From NCBI GenBank assembly GCA_964438705.1, contig CAYTKQ010000010.1, positions 48,459-112,458 of the forward strand: a stretch of 64,000 bases of DNA. Direction: 5' to 3'. A program made the position numbers and the translations under genes. The notes under the pieces are model-generated. The model saw only the letters and a list, made by a program, of their open reading frames with translations, did not search any database and was not told where the DNA came from. The DNA comes from Christensenella sp964438705 (GTDB lineage Bacteria; Bacillota; Clostridia; Christensenellales; Christensenellaceae). Position 1 is the stretch's first letter. Each line of letters begins with the position of its first letter. Positions 9,100 to 16,685 of the stretch are shown here, piece by piece.

Positions 9100-9196
9100 G
9101 CCTTTTGTCTCCCGCTTTTCTTTCCCTCATTATACATCAAAACGCAAAGAAATGTTGTGTTCCTTGTATTTTTACGGATAAATTTTTCCATACTGA

Positions 9197-9226
9197 TTGA
9201 CAAGACCCACACCATCAGTCTATGAT
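9197..9226 (+). promoter_or_regulatory. promoter of deoC
   Basis: TTGACA at 9197-9202 and TATGAT at 9221-9226 are separated by 18 bp, 45 bp upstream of the deoC start codon. Confidence 0.6.
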
Positions 9227-9271
9227 AATACTGTTTTCAATACATAAAATTCAATATTGGAGGACAACGTT

Positions 9272-9979
9272 ATGGTTGCTTTGGAAACCCTACCCAGTAT
9301 GATCGACATCACAGCAGTGGCCGCAGACGCGCGCATTTGTGACGTTGACCGCGTGTGTGATATCGCAAAGGCGTATCACTGCGCTTCAGCGATTTCGCTG
9401 CCCTGCTATCTCTCTTATATCATCAAAAACACAATTGGCTACGACGATATCCTGCACGGGTCCGCCGTCGGCTTTCCCTACGGCGGCGAGCTGACGTCCA
9501 GCAAGGTCTATGAGGCAAAGCAGCTTGAGCTTTTGGGCGCGAACGAGCTTGATATGGTCATGAACATCGGCGCGTTTTTGTCCGGCAATCTCAAATACGC
9601 AAAGCAGGAGATCACCACCATTTGCGAATCCGTGAAGGTGCCCGTGAAGGTGATCATCGAGACCGCGCTTCTCACCGACGCACAGATCGCCAAGGCCGCT
9701 GAAATGGTGGCGGAGGCGGGGGCTCCGTGGGTCAAGAGCAGCACGGGCGTACACGAAAAGGGCACGACGCTCGACATGGTGCGCATCATGAAGGATGCTG
9801 TGGGCGATAAGGTGAAGATCAAAGCGGCGGGCGGCATCCGCGACCTCGATATGATGCTCGAAATGATCGACGCGGGCGCGGAACGCTTTGGGCTGGGCGT
9901 GCGCAGCGCGGAGGGCATCTTCCGCGAGCTCGACGGGCGTATTGGCAGGGAATGCCTGATGGACTACATCGGAAAATAA
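9272..9979 (+). CDS. deoC: deoxyribose-phosphate aldolase
   Basis: Cleaves 2-deoxy-D-ribose 5-phosphate to acetaldehyde and glyceraldehyde 3-phosphate in deoxynucleoside catabolism. The 235-residue TIM-barrel protein shows the family blocks ELDMVMNIGAFLSG, KVIIETALL and the Schiff-base lysine region PWVKSSTGVHEKG. The ATG at 9272 is preferred over the in-frame TTG at 9257, because that TTG lies within the ribosome-binding site (TTGGAGGACAACGTT ATG). It is monocistronic, with its own promoter and terminator. No other deo gene is adjacent. Confidence 0.95.
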   Translation: MVALETLPSMIDITAVAADARICDVDRVCDIAKAYHCASAISLPCYLSYIIKNTIGYDDILHGSAVGFPYGGELTSSKVYEAKQLELLGANELDMVMNIGAFLSGNLKYAKQEITTICESVKVPVKVIIETALLTDAQIAKAAEMVAEAGAPWVKSSTGVHEKGTTLDMVRIMKDAVGDKVKIKAAGGIRDLDMMLEMIDAGAERFGLGVRSAEGIFRELDGRIGRECLMDYIGK

Positions 9980-10035
9980 AGGTATATAGGGGCTGTCTCA
10001 GTCATCATTTTTATACAAAAGCGTCCTTCATAAAC

Positions 10036-10075
10036 AAAAATCGGCTTAAAATCATATTGATTTTAGCCGATTTTT
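10036..10075 (+). terminator. deoC terminator
   Basis: Stem AAAAATCGGCT / AGCCGATTTTT extended by AAAATCA / TGATTTT, loop TAT. A and T tracts on both sides make it bidirectional. Its T tract ends exactly where repeat copy A begins. Confidence 0.92.
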
Positions 10076-10437
10076 ATGCGATTTTGGCCACGCGGATTGG
10101 CAGGGTGTTATACATCTACACGCCAGTCGGGAATTTGCATCCCGCTAACCCAACCCCGCTGCGCGTTGTTAAAGCGCGCGGGACGCAAACACCCAACCGA
10201 CGCGCGGCGAACAGACAGCGCATAACCGTCACCGACCCTGATGTGCCGGGGTGCGTAGCCTGTTGCAAGATGCCGACGGACGGGGCCTTGTGCAGGGCGC
10301 TAGTCCTTGTATTTCTTTCTGACGCGCCCGGAACACGGAGCGGCGGCTCTGATGCTTCAGCCTTGCTTTTGCAAAAATACGCCGCGTCCCCGGGAGGTCG
10401 GTGCTTGCAACTAGGCTTGGGCTGACCAAAATCGCAT
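10076..10437 (+). repeat. dispersed structured repeat, copy A
   Basis: A 362-bp copy of a repeat found four times in this window. Ends are a perfect 12-bp inverted pair, ATGCGATTTTGG at 10076-10087 and CCAAAATCGCAT at 10426-10437. Compared with the other copies this pair carries the matched change TGTGA/TCACA to TGCGA/TCGCA. Inside, AGCCTGTTGCAAG (10257-10269) faces CTTGCAACTAGGCT (10404-10417) and continues into a longer interrupted stem; a smaller hairpin TTTGCATCCCGC / GCGGGACGCAAA lies near the left end. Left end abuts the deoC terminator; right end lies 41 bp before the stop of the converging PBP gene. No transposase or conserved CDS was found. Confidence 0.9.
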
Positions 10438-10478
10438 GCATTCTTATACGCTTTGTGAGGCAGCCCCTTGTGTGCGCC

Positions 10479-11867
10479 TCAATATCCCATGTCGATCGCG
10501 TGCGAAAGGATGCTGCCCGCGAGCGGCGTGGCATACCGCGAGCCAAAGCCCGCGCCCTCGCCGATCACCGCGATGGCCAATGGATGCGCCGGGTCTTGCA
10601 CAAAGCCCACGAACCACGAATGATTCCTGACCTCACCGTCCTCCACATATTCCGCCGTCCCCGTCTTGCCGCATACGGTGCCGTTGCCAATGTTTGCGCT
10701 CGTCGCCGTGCCCTGCTCCACCGTTTTGCGCATGAACTCCGTGAGCTGCGCCGCCACATTCTGCGGCATCACAGTCCTAAATTGTGCGGGCGTGTAGTTG
10801 AACGCGCTCACTCCGCCGTACTTCACGTCCTTTAAGGTGTTCGGCTGCATCATTACGCCGCCATTGCCAACCGCGCCCGAGATCATGGCGTTGTGCATGG
10901 GGGTCACGAGGTCTTTATACTGCCCGATGCCCGCCCATGCAAGGTCACCCATGTTGCCGGATACGTCGAACCGGCTGTTGTTGAGCGTGAAGTCCGGAAA
11001 CTTAAAGTTGTAGTTGAACGCAAACTCGTTTGCCGTTTTGCGCATCGCGTCGTCGCCAAGCTCCACGGCCAGCTTTCCAAAATAGATGTTGCATGATTTT
11101 TCAAACGCCGTTTCGAAGTTCACGTGTCCGTGCCCGCCCTTTTTGGGGCAGGTGATCATCTGGCCCTCGATGATCTCACTGCCCGTGCAGTCGATCTCGA
11201 GGCCGGTCACACCGTTTTCAATAGCCGCCGCTGCTGTCACGATCTTCATCGTCGAGCCGGGCGGGTATAATCCCAGCGTCACGCGGTTCACAAATTTCGC
11301 GCCCGTTTCCTCTGTGTCCTCCTTGGCGGTGTATGGATCAAAGGTGGGCTTGGAAACGCTTGCCAGCACCTCGCCCGTCTCATAATTGAGCACCACCACC
11401 GCGCCGGGGTCGGCGTTCATATTGTTGTAAATATATTCGCACAGGTCCGCGTCGATGGTGAGGTATACGTCCCCGCCCTTCTGCCCGCTCTGCACGCTGT
11501 TCAGCTTGTCGATCACGCTCTGGTCGTATCCGTACAAATATTTCGCGAACACGGTCTCCGCGCCGATAGATTTGCCATATACATCGCCCACGATGTGGCT
11601 CACCGCGCGGCGCATGTCCTCACTTTCCGCATATTTGCGCTCCTTGCCCTCCGTATAGGCAAGCGGGATGCCGTTGCGGTCATAGATCGTGCCCGCATTT
11701 TCCACGTTTTTGGCAGCGGAGATGCGCGGATTATACGGCGTGGTGAACCACTGGTCTCCATAGGCGACCGTGGAATAGAGCAGATAGCTTCCCAAAAGCA
11801 CGAACAGGCAGCAGAACACGCCCAGCATGACTCGCATATTTGTTTTGATGTCGAATTTTTTCTTCAT
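10479..11867 (-). CDS. class B penicillin-binding protein (transpeptidase)
   Basis: A 462-residue membrane-anchored D,D-transpeptidase that cross-links peptidoglycan. An N-terminal anchor (about residues 11-35) is followed by a short non-catalytic region and the transpeptidase domain with the three catalytic motifs: SxxK as STMK in YPPGSTMKIV, SxN as SCN in EKSCNIYFGK, and KTG in VCGKTGTAEY. It is short for a class B PBP and lacks PASTA domains, as in the PbpA/SpoVD-like proteins that follow ftsW in other Clostridia and Actinobacteria. It overlaps the FtsW/RodA gene by 4 bp, so the two form a polymerase-transpeptidase pair. Confidence 0.93.
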   Translation of the reverse strand: MKKKFDIKTNMRVMLGVFCCLFVLLGSYLLYSTVAYGDQWFTTPYNPRISAAKNVENAGTIYDRNGIPLAYTEGKERKYAESEDMRRAVSHIVGDVYGKSIGAETVFAKYLYGYDQSVIDKLNSVQSGQKGGDVYLTIDADLCEYIYNNMNADPGAVVVLNYETGEVLASVSKPTFDPYTAKEDTEETGAKFVNRVTLGLYPPGSTMKIVTAAAAIENGVTGLEIDCTGSEIIEGQMITCPKKGGHGHVNFETAFEKSCNIYFGKLAVELGDDAMRKTANEFAFNYNFKFPDFTLNNSRFDVSGNMGDLAWAGIGQYKDLVTPMHNAMISGAVGNGGVMMQPNTLKDVKYGGVSAFNYTPAQFRTVMPQNVAAQLTEFMRKTVEQGTATSANIGNGTVCGKTGTAEYVEDGEVRNHSWFVGFVQDPAHPLAIAVIGEGAGFGSRYATPLAGSILSHAIDMGY

Positions 11868-13114
11868 GCCACGCCGCCCCCCATTTCCTCGAGCTCGGCC
11901 TCTTCAAATTCGCCATTTTTGAGCGCCACGCCCTCGATGATGCCAAGCTGCATCATGGCGGACAGCATCGAGCTTCCGCCCGCGCTCACAAAGGGCATGG
12001 TGATGCCTGTTAAGGGGATCAGCTTGATGACCCCGCCGATGATAATGAAGCTTTGCAGCGAAAGCATTGCCGTCGCGCCGAACACCAGCAGCTTGTCGAA
12101 TTTTGTGCGCGCGTCCATCGCGATCAGGATGCCTCGAATGATGAACACGAGATACAGCGCAATAAGGCCGATCGCCACGATAATGCCAAATTCCTCCGCG
12201 ATCGCCGCGAAAATGTAGTCGGACGTGCCCACAGGGATCACCTCCGGCATGCCGAGCCCAAGGCCGGTGCCTAAGAGTCCGCCGCTCGCGATTGCAAGCA
12301 GGCCCTGCACGATCTGGTAGCCTTTGTCGTTATAGGTCGCCCACGGGTCCTGCCACACCTCCACGCGCGTCTTGACGTGGTCGAACATCTGATAGGAGAG
12401 CACCGCGCCGCCCGCAAAAGCCGCCGTCGCGCCCAGCGTGATGCCCACGTTGCCCGTTCCCACATAAAAGGAGATGAGGAATGTGCCCGCAAACAACAGC
12501 GCCGCGCCGAGGTCCTTGGAAAGCACCAGCAGACCCACGCACGCGATGGTAAACACAAAATACGGCCACATATCCCGCTTGCGGTTGCGCGACGATAAGA
12601 AATACGCCGTAACGATCAAAAACAATATCTTCGCAAACTCGCTCGGCTGCAATGAAAAACTGCCGATCTTGATCCAGTTTTTCGCGCCGCCGATCCTGCC
12701 CGCAAACAGCAGCGTCACCGCCAGCATACCGATGGCGATGATCATGAACGCCCAGTTGATCTTTCCGAAATCGTGCGATTTTTTGATGACGAGCATCGCC
12801 ACCACCATGCACACGTTGCCGATCAATATCCAGATAAACTGCTTGTTTGCCGCGTCTGGCTCGATGCGGTACAAAATCACGATGCTGATGATGCACAAAA
12901 AGTCGGCAATCAGCAGCGCAAAACGCTCCAGATGCTTGAACACAGACTTCAAAACATTGTATTGCACCAGAATGAACGCCGCGAACACGCTGCCCAAAAT
13001 CACGGCCTGCACATCGAACGCCCCGCCCGCAAACGCCAACAGAAACATGCCTGACAGCAAAAACAATATCATGAACGCGAGAATGATTCCCGCGCCGAAT
13101 CTTCTAATGATCAT
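11864..13114 (-). CDS. FtsW/RodA/SpoVE-family SEDS glycosyltransferase
   Basis: A 416-residue polytopic SEDS peptidoglycan polymerase with about ten membrane segments. The family signature is visible as LQPSEFAKILF (SEDS QPSEF.K), DLGAALLF, and near the C-terminus GVIKLIPLTGITMPFVSAGGSS. It polymerises lipid II and works with the class B PBP encoded directly downstream with a 4-bp overlap. Upstream it overlaps the FHA gene by 11 bp. Whether it serves division (FtsW) or elongation (RodA) is not decidable from this context. Confidence 0.94.
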   Translation of the reverse strand: MIIRRFGAGIILAFMILFLLSGMFLLAFAGGAFDVQAVILGSVFAAFILVQYNVLKSVFKHLERFALLIADFLCIISIVILYRIEPDAANKQFIWILIGNVCMVVAMLVIKKSHDFGKINWAFMIIAIGMLAVTLLFAGRIGGAKNWIKIGSFSLQPSEFAKILFLIVTAYFLSSRNRKRDMWPYFVFTIACVGLLVLSKDLGAALLFAGTFLISFYVGTGNVGITLGATAAFAGGAVLSYQMFDHVKTRVEVWQDPWATYNDKGYQIVQGLLAIASGGLLGTGLGLGMPEVIPVGTSDYIFAAIAEEFGIIVAIGLIALYLVFIIRGILIAMDARTKFDKLLVFGATAMLSLQSFIIIGGVIKLIPLTGITMPFVSAGGSSMLSAMMQLGIIEGVALKNGEFEEAELEEMGGGVA

Positions 13115-13529
13115 TTCCTATCCTCGTCCTTTTGAAATATACGCGCAGCTCCACATCGCCAAAGGAGACCGCGTCCCCCGTTTTCAGCTTGTGCGCGGTG
13201 GTTGCCCTGCGCCCGTTGATCTTCGTCGGCGCTTTTTGCGCCGGTTCCAGATAAAAGTCGTCCCCCTCGCGGAAGATGGCCGCGTGGTTGTGCTTCACCG
13301 TTTGGTCGGGGATTACAATATCACAGCGGCCGTCGCTGCCGATGGTGTTTTCCTCGCGCAGCCCAAAACGGTCGCCAATAAATTCGCGCGGCCCGCCGAT
13401 GATCTTGATATACCCGCCGAACTGCCCGATCTCGCTCATTACAAACTTCTTTTGCTGATACTCTTTATAGGAAATATAGATCACCGCAATGAGGATCGCG
13501 AGCACCGCGGCAATGAACCAGTACCGCAG
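13104..13529 (-). CDS. FHA-domain membrane protein (N-terminus lost in gap)
   Basis: The visible 141 C-terminal codons encode a membrane helix (LRYWFIAAVLAILIAVIYISY) followed by a linker and an FHA domain: ENTIGSDGRCDIVIPD, then HAAIFREGDDFYLE and the T.INGRR element. FHA domains bind phosphothreonine, so this protein probably recruits Ser/Thr-kinase targets to the cell-wall machinery encoded downstream (FtsW/RodA and PBP). The 5' end is missing because of the 100-N gap at 13530-13629. Reading across the gap happens to stay in frame, but 100 N is a placeholder length, so fusion to the membrane protein beyond the gap is not shown. I consider two separate genes more likely. Confidence 0.8.
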   Translation of the reverse strand: MRYWFIAAVLAILIAVIYISYKEYQQKKFVMSEIGQFGGYIKIIGGPREFIGDRFGLREENTIGSDGRCDIVIPDQTVKHNHAAIFREGDDFYLEPAQKAPTKINGRRATTAHKLKTGDAVSFGDVELRVYFKRTRIGNDH

Positions 13530-13629
13530 NNNNNNNNNNNNNNNNNNNNNNNNNNNNNNNNNNNNNNNNNNNNNNNNNNNNNNNNNNNNNNNNNNNNNNN
13601 NNNNNNNNNNNNNNNNNNNNNNNNNNNNN
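13530..13629. other. assembly gap (100 N)
   Basis: Exactly 100 ambiguous bases, the customary placeholder for a scaffold join of unknown size. It interrupts the envelope operon between a membrane-protein gene and an FHA-domain gene. Confidence 0.99.
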
Positions 13630-14138
13630 TTTCGTACAAACCCGTAATACCACTGCGTCGCCTTGGTGAACAGCCAGTCGTACAGGAAAAAAATGATTTC
13701 CGCGCCAATCAAAAGCCCCCACCACGGCAACTGTATGGGGAATTGCTCTGTCAAAAAGCCGCCCGTCTGGAAATAGATGAGCACCGCGCCGACATTGAAA
13801 TAAATCAGCTTCTTGATCATAGTCAGCGCCCCGCCCCGGTCTGCGTCCACCCAATACTTGAAAATGCCGTAATGCCCGAAGAAGAACAGGTAGGGCAGCA
13901 TACCGCCCTTGTTGGGCACGATCAAAAAGCCGACGAACAGCACAACGGCAAACGAAACGAGGGCCGCGACCGTCATACGCTCCACCATGATGCCCATAAT
14001 GAACACCGACGCGACAAAATACATCGTAATGCGCAGCACGGGCGTCATATTCGCGATCATCACCGCAAGCAGCGTCAGTGCCGTAAACATCACAACAAGG
14101 CTTGTTTTATTGACCCTGCTTCCATAGCTTCTTGCCAT
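13630..14138 (-). CDS. polytopic membrane protein of envelope operon (3' end lost in gap)
   Basis: The visible 169 N-terminal residues contain about five hydrophobic segments, beginning after a basic start (MARSYGSRVNKTSLVVMF). No enzymatic motif is seen. It is translated in the same direction as the J-domain gene 9 bp upstream and the FHA, FtsW/RodA and PBP genes downstream, so it is probably part of a cell-wall operon. The 3' end is inside the assembly gap. The last visible residues (WYYGFVR) are basic and follow the last helix, so the protein may end shortly afterwards. Function unknown. Confidence 0.72.
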
Positions 14139-14147
14139 ATCTACCCC

Positions 14148-14732
14148 TTAAAAACAGCAGAACACAGGCCACCGGCAGCACATCCCGCTCGCCGCGCAGC
14201 CAAGGCACAGGCAGGTGGAGCAAATGCCCCACATCTTGCGCGAGTTCATGCCGCCCTCTCCGCTGCCAAAATCCATATACGAGCCGGCCGCCTGACTCAT
14301 CGTACGCATGGCCTGCTCATATTCCGCGTTGCCCGGCTCCATCTGATACGCGATGTTGAAGTGCTCTGCCGCGCCGTCATACCACCCGCGCCGAAAGAGG
14401 ATCACGCCCATCAGATAATGCCATTCTGCATTGCGCCCGTCCATACGGTTGAGCATGGCCTCCGCGTTTGCAAGTTCGCCGCGCTGGATGGCCATACGTA
14501 CCGCCGCAAACTGCGGCGATCCGCTCGCCTGAGAATAATTCCCCTGCTTCATCTTCGTGAGCATGTCGTAGGCCGCGTTCACCTGCTTCAATTTTTCGCT
14601 CGCCGCCGCCTGCTTTGTCGGATCGCTCGCAAAACGGTCGGGGTGATACTTTTTCACCAGCTTGCGGTACGCCGCCTTGATCTCTTCATCCGTCGCGTTT
14701 TGTGAAACGCCCAATACTTCGTATGGATTCAT
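14148..14732 (-). CDS. J-domain (DnaJ-like) protein with cysteine-rich tail
   Basis: A 194-residue protein. Residues 1-65 are a J domain (MNPYEVLGVSQNATDEEIKAAY, HPD motif in KKYHPDRF), which would stimulate a DnaK ATPase. The middle is helical with a TPR-like repeat (AEHFNIAYQMEPGNAEYEQAM). The last ~25 residues contain eight cysteines arranged as C..C.C..C and CC..CC pairs, which could bind metal or insert into a membrane. It lacks the G/F, zinc and CTD regions of true DnaJ. It is in an envelope operon between DUF5685 and FHA/FtsW genes, so its client may be a membrane or cell-wall protein. Confidence 0.85.
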   Translation of the reverse strand: MNPYEVLGVSQNATDEEIKAAYRKLVKKYHPDRFASDPTKQAAASEKLKQVNAAYDMLTKMKQGNYSQASGSPQFAAVRMAIQRGELANAEAMLNRMDGRNAEWHYLMGVILFRRGWYDGAAEHFNIAYQMEPGNAEYEQAMRTMSQAAGSYMDFGSGEGGMNSRKMWGICSTCLCLGCAASGMCCRWPVFCCF

Positions 14733-14742
14733 CCTGTATCCT

Positions 14743-15591
14743 TTAACTCTTTTTTTCCACAGGGGCCGTCAGCCTGCGTCCCGTCTCCAAGATGGAACGC
14801 GTCTGCTCGCGGCAGCCCAGATAGATGATGTTTTCGAGAATTTCCCTGTTCCTGTGCAGTGTAAGCCGTCCGAGCGCTTCTGCCGCCTGCGACAATGTAT
14901 AATATAAACTCCGCGTCATCTCTTCCTTCGCCTTTTCGTTCGCTGTGCCGTACTTTTCGAGATACACGTTGTAGTTGCCGCTCTTTTGATCCTGCTCCAT
15001 GTCCTCCGCCGCGTCGATGAGGTATACCCACCGCCCGAGGCTGTAGCCAAGGTCGTGCAAAATGTGCGATTGCAGCACATCCGCGTCCGTGAGCGCCTCC
15101 GCGAACAGCCGCGCGTAGGAATCCGCGACCGCGTCCGTGCTTTTGGTGCGTTCCCGCTCGAGCGCCACCAGCTCACCGATCGTCGCTTCCGCTGTGCAAA
15201 CGATGTTTTCCCGCCGCTCCTTTGCCTTCGCAAAGGCTTTTTTCAAAAGCCGCACCGCAAGCGCGCCGCCGCGCTTTTTGTCACGCGCGTGATCCTGTGC
15301 GCTGTAGTACGCCATCAGAATGTTCACATCCGCCGCGTATGCCGCCGCGGGCGTGATGATCGCCGGGCGTTTCTTCACGGGGTGCAGGACGCATTTTGCG
15401 GGCGCGACCTCCCCCTCCTCTGCGCGCAGGCCGTCCGCAAGCAGATATAAAAAAACGCTGTCGAAATTGAGCACCGCGGTTTTTTTGTATTCAGACTTGA
15501 GCGCGCCGCACAGGCCGCAATAGTACGCGCGGTATAATTCCAGTTCGCGCACCTTGAGCTCCCCCGTCAGGGGCACGATGTATCCAAACAT
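14743..15591 (-). CDS. DUF5685-family protein
   Basis: A 282-residue mostly helical protein beginning MFGYIVPLTGELKVREL, followed by YRAYYCGLCGALKSEYKK, which matches the N-terminal signature of DUF5685 proteins of Clostridia. CxxC (CGLC) and a later Cys near PAKCVLHP could bind a metal. Members are of unknown function and commonly precede a J-domain gene, as here (10 bp gap). It is the first gene of the envelope operon. Its start is preceded by 89 bp that also contain the trpS terminator. Confidence 0.8.
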   Translation of the reverse strand: MFGYIVPLTGELKVRELELYRAYYCGLCGALKSEYKKTAVLNFDSVFLYLLADGLRAEEGEVAPAKCVLHPVKKRPAIITPAAAYAADVNILMAYYSAQDHARDKKRGGALAVRLLKKAFAKAKERRENIVCTAEATIGELVALERERTKSTDAVADSYARLFAEALTDADVLQSHILHDLGYSLGRWVYLIDAAEDMEQDQKSGNYNVYLEKYGTANEKAKEEMTRSLYYTLSQAAEALGRLTLHRNREILENIIYLGCREQTRSILETGRRLTAPVEKKS

Positions 15592-15635
15592 AGAGTCATT
15601 ATATCATCAAACCCGTATGCTTTCCACTTTTCATC

Positions 15636-15665
15636 AAAAAATGCGCCCATTGGACGCATTTTTTT
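15636..15665 (-). terminator. trpS terminator
   Basis: Stem AAAAAATGCG / CGCATTTTTT with a 10-nt loop, symmetrical A/T tracts, 15 bp after the trpS stop. Confidence 0.9.
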
Positions 15666-15680
15666 AGAATTTATTCATAT

Positions 15681-16682
15681 TTACAGTTTTCTGGGTGCAA
15701 GGCCAATCTTCTTCTGCACCTTATAAAGCGTCTTACGCGCCGCATGTGCCGCCTTTTCCGCGTTTTCGGTCATCACGCCCTCAAGGAAGGCCTTATCGCC
15801 GCGCACCTCGGCATACCGCTTTTGCAGCGGCTCGAGCTCCGCGATCACCGCATCGGTCACGCCCTGCTTCAAGGCACCGTAGCCCTGCCCCGCAAACACG
15901 CTTTCGCTCTCCTTGAGCGTCTTGCCCGTGATCGCCGAATAGATGGTGAGCAGGTTGGATACGCCCGGCTTATCGTCCGAAAAACGGATTTCCCCGTCAC
16001 TGTCCGTCACCGCGCGCTTCAATTTCCGCGCGATCACATCCGGCGGATCGAGCAGCGCAATGAACGCGTTTTCGTTCTCGTCGGATTTGGACATCTTCTT
16101 TTCCGGCTCCTGCAGGCTCATGATCTTCGCGCCCGCCTTTGGGATATACGGCTCGGGCACAGTGAACACGTCGCCGTAGATGTTGTTGAAACGAATGGCG
16201 ATATCCCGCGTGAGCTCCAGATGCTGCTTCTGATCCACGCCCACGGGCACGAGGTCCGCCTGATAGAGCAGGATATCCGCCGCCATCAGCGTGGGATAGG
16301 TGAACAGCCCGGCGTTGATGTTGTCCCCCGCTTTGGCGCTCTTTTCCTTAAACTGCGTCATGCGGGAAAGCTCGCCCATGTAGGTATAGCAATTCAGCAG
16401 CCACGCAAGCTCGGCGTGCGCGCTCACGTGCGACTGCATATAAAGCACATTTTCACGCGGGTCGATGCCCGCAGCGATCAGGATGGACATCACATCCAGC
16501 GTGCGTTTCCTGAGCGCCGCCGGGTCTTGACGCACGGTGATGGCATGCAGATCCACCACGCAATAATAACAGTTGTATTCTTCTTGCAGCGTCACCCAGT
16601 TTTTGACCGCGCCGAGGTAGTTGCCGAGCGTCAGATCGCCGGAGGGCTGGATGCCGCTGAATATGGTCTTCTTTTCGTCCAT
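15681..16682 (-). CDS. trpS: tryptophanyl-tRNA synthetase
   Basis: Charges tRNA-Trp. The 333-residue length fits the bacterial class I enzyme. The HIGH-like motif is present in FSGIQPSGDLTLGNYLGA and the KMSKS motif in EKKMSKSDENENAF. The active-site block PTLMAADILLYQADLVPVGVDQ is also clear. It begins 3 bp after the thrC stop codon and has its own terminator, so thrC-trpS form a two-gene unit. No T-box leader is possible in the 3-bp gap. Confidence 0.97.
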   Translation of the reverse strand: MDEKKTIFSGIQPSGDLTLGNYLGAVKNWVTLQEEYNCYYCVVDLHAITVRQDPAALRKRTLDVMSILIAAGIDPRENVLYMQSHVSAHAELAWLLNCYTYMGELSRMTQFKEKSAKAGDNINAGLFTYPTLMAADILLYQADLVPVGVDQKQHLELTRDIAIRFNNIYGDVFTVPEPYIPKAGAKIMSLQEPEKKMSKSDENENAFIALLDPPDVIARKLKRAVTDSDGEIRFSDDKPGVSNLLTIYSAITGKTLKESESVFAGQGYGALKQGVTDAVIAELEPLQKRYAEVRGDKAFLEGVMTENAEKAAHAARKTLYKVQKKIGLAPRKL

Positions 16683-16685
16683 GCG

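Noticed and set aside
9952..10425. Long plus-strand reading frame through repeat copy A, with similar frames in B and C
   Set aside because: It starts inside deoC or has no RBS, its end differs between copies, and the shared amino acids follow from near-identical nucleotides of a repeat that folds. No codon-level evidence supports translation in this direction.
10076..10437. Repeat as a CRP-like binding site because of TGTGA/TCACA ends
   Set aside because: The halves lie about 360 bp apart and copy A has TGCGA/TCGCA, so they behave as paired ends, not as one protein site.
10076..10437. Repeat as a group II intron or retron
   Set aside because: No reverse transcriptase is in or beside any copy, and no intron 5' GUGYG, domain V or msr/msd layout could be identified; the insertion behind terminators alone is not enough.
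12474..14705. 743-codon plus-strand frame crossing the assembly gap
   Set aside because: Antisense to FtsW/RodA, FHA and J-domain genes and bridged by 100 N; not a gene.
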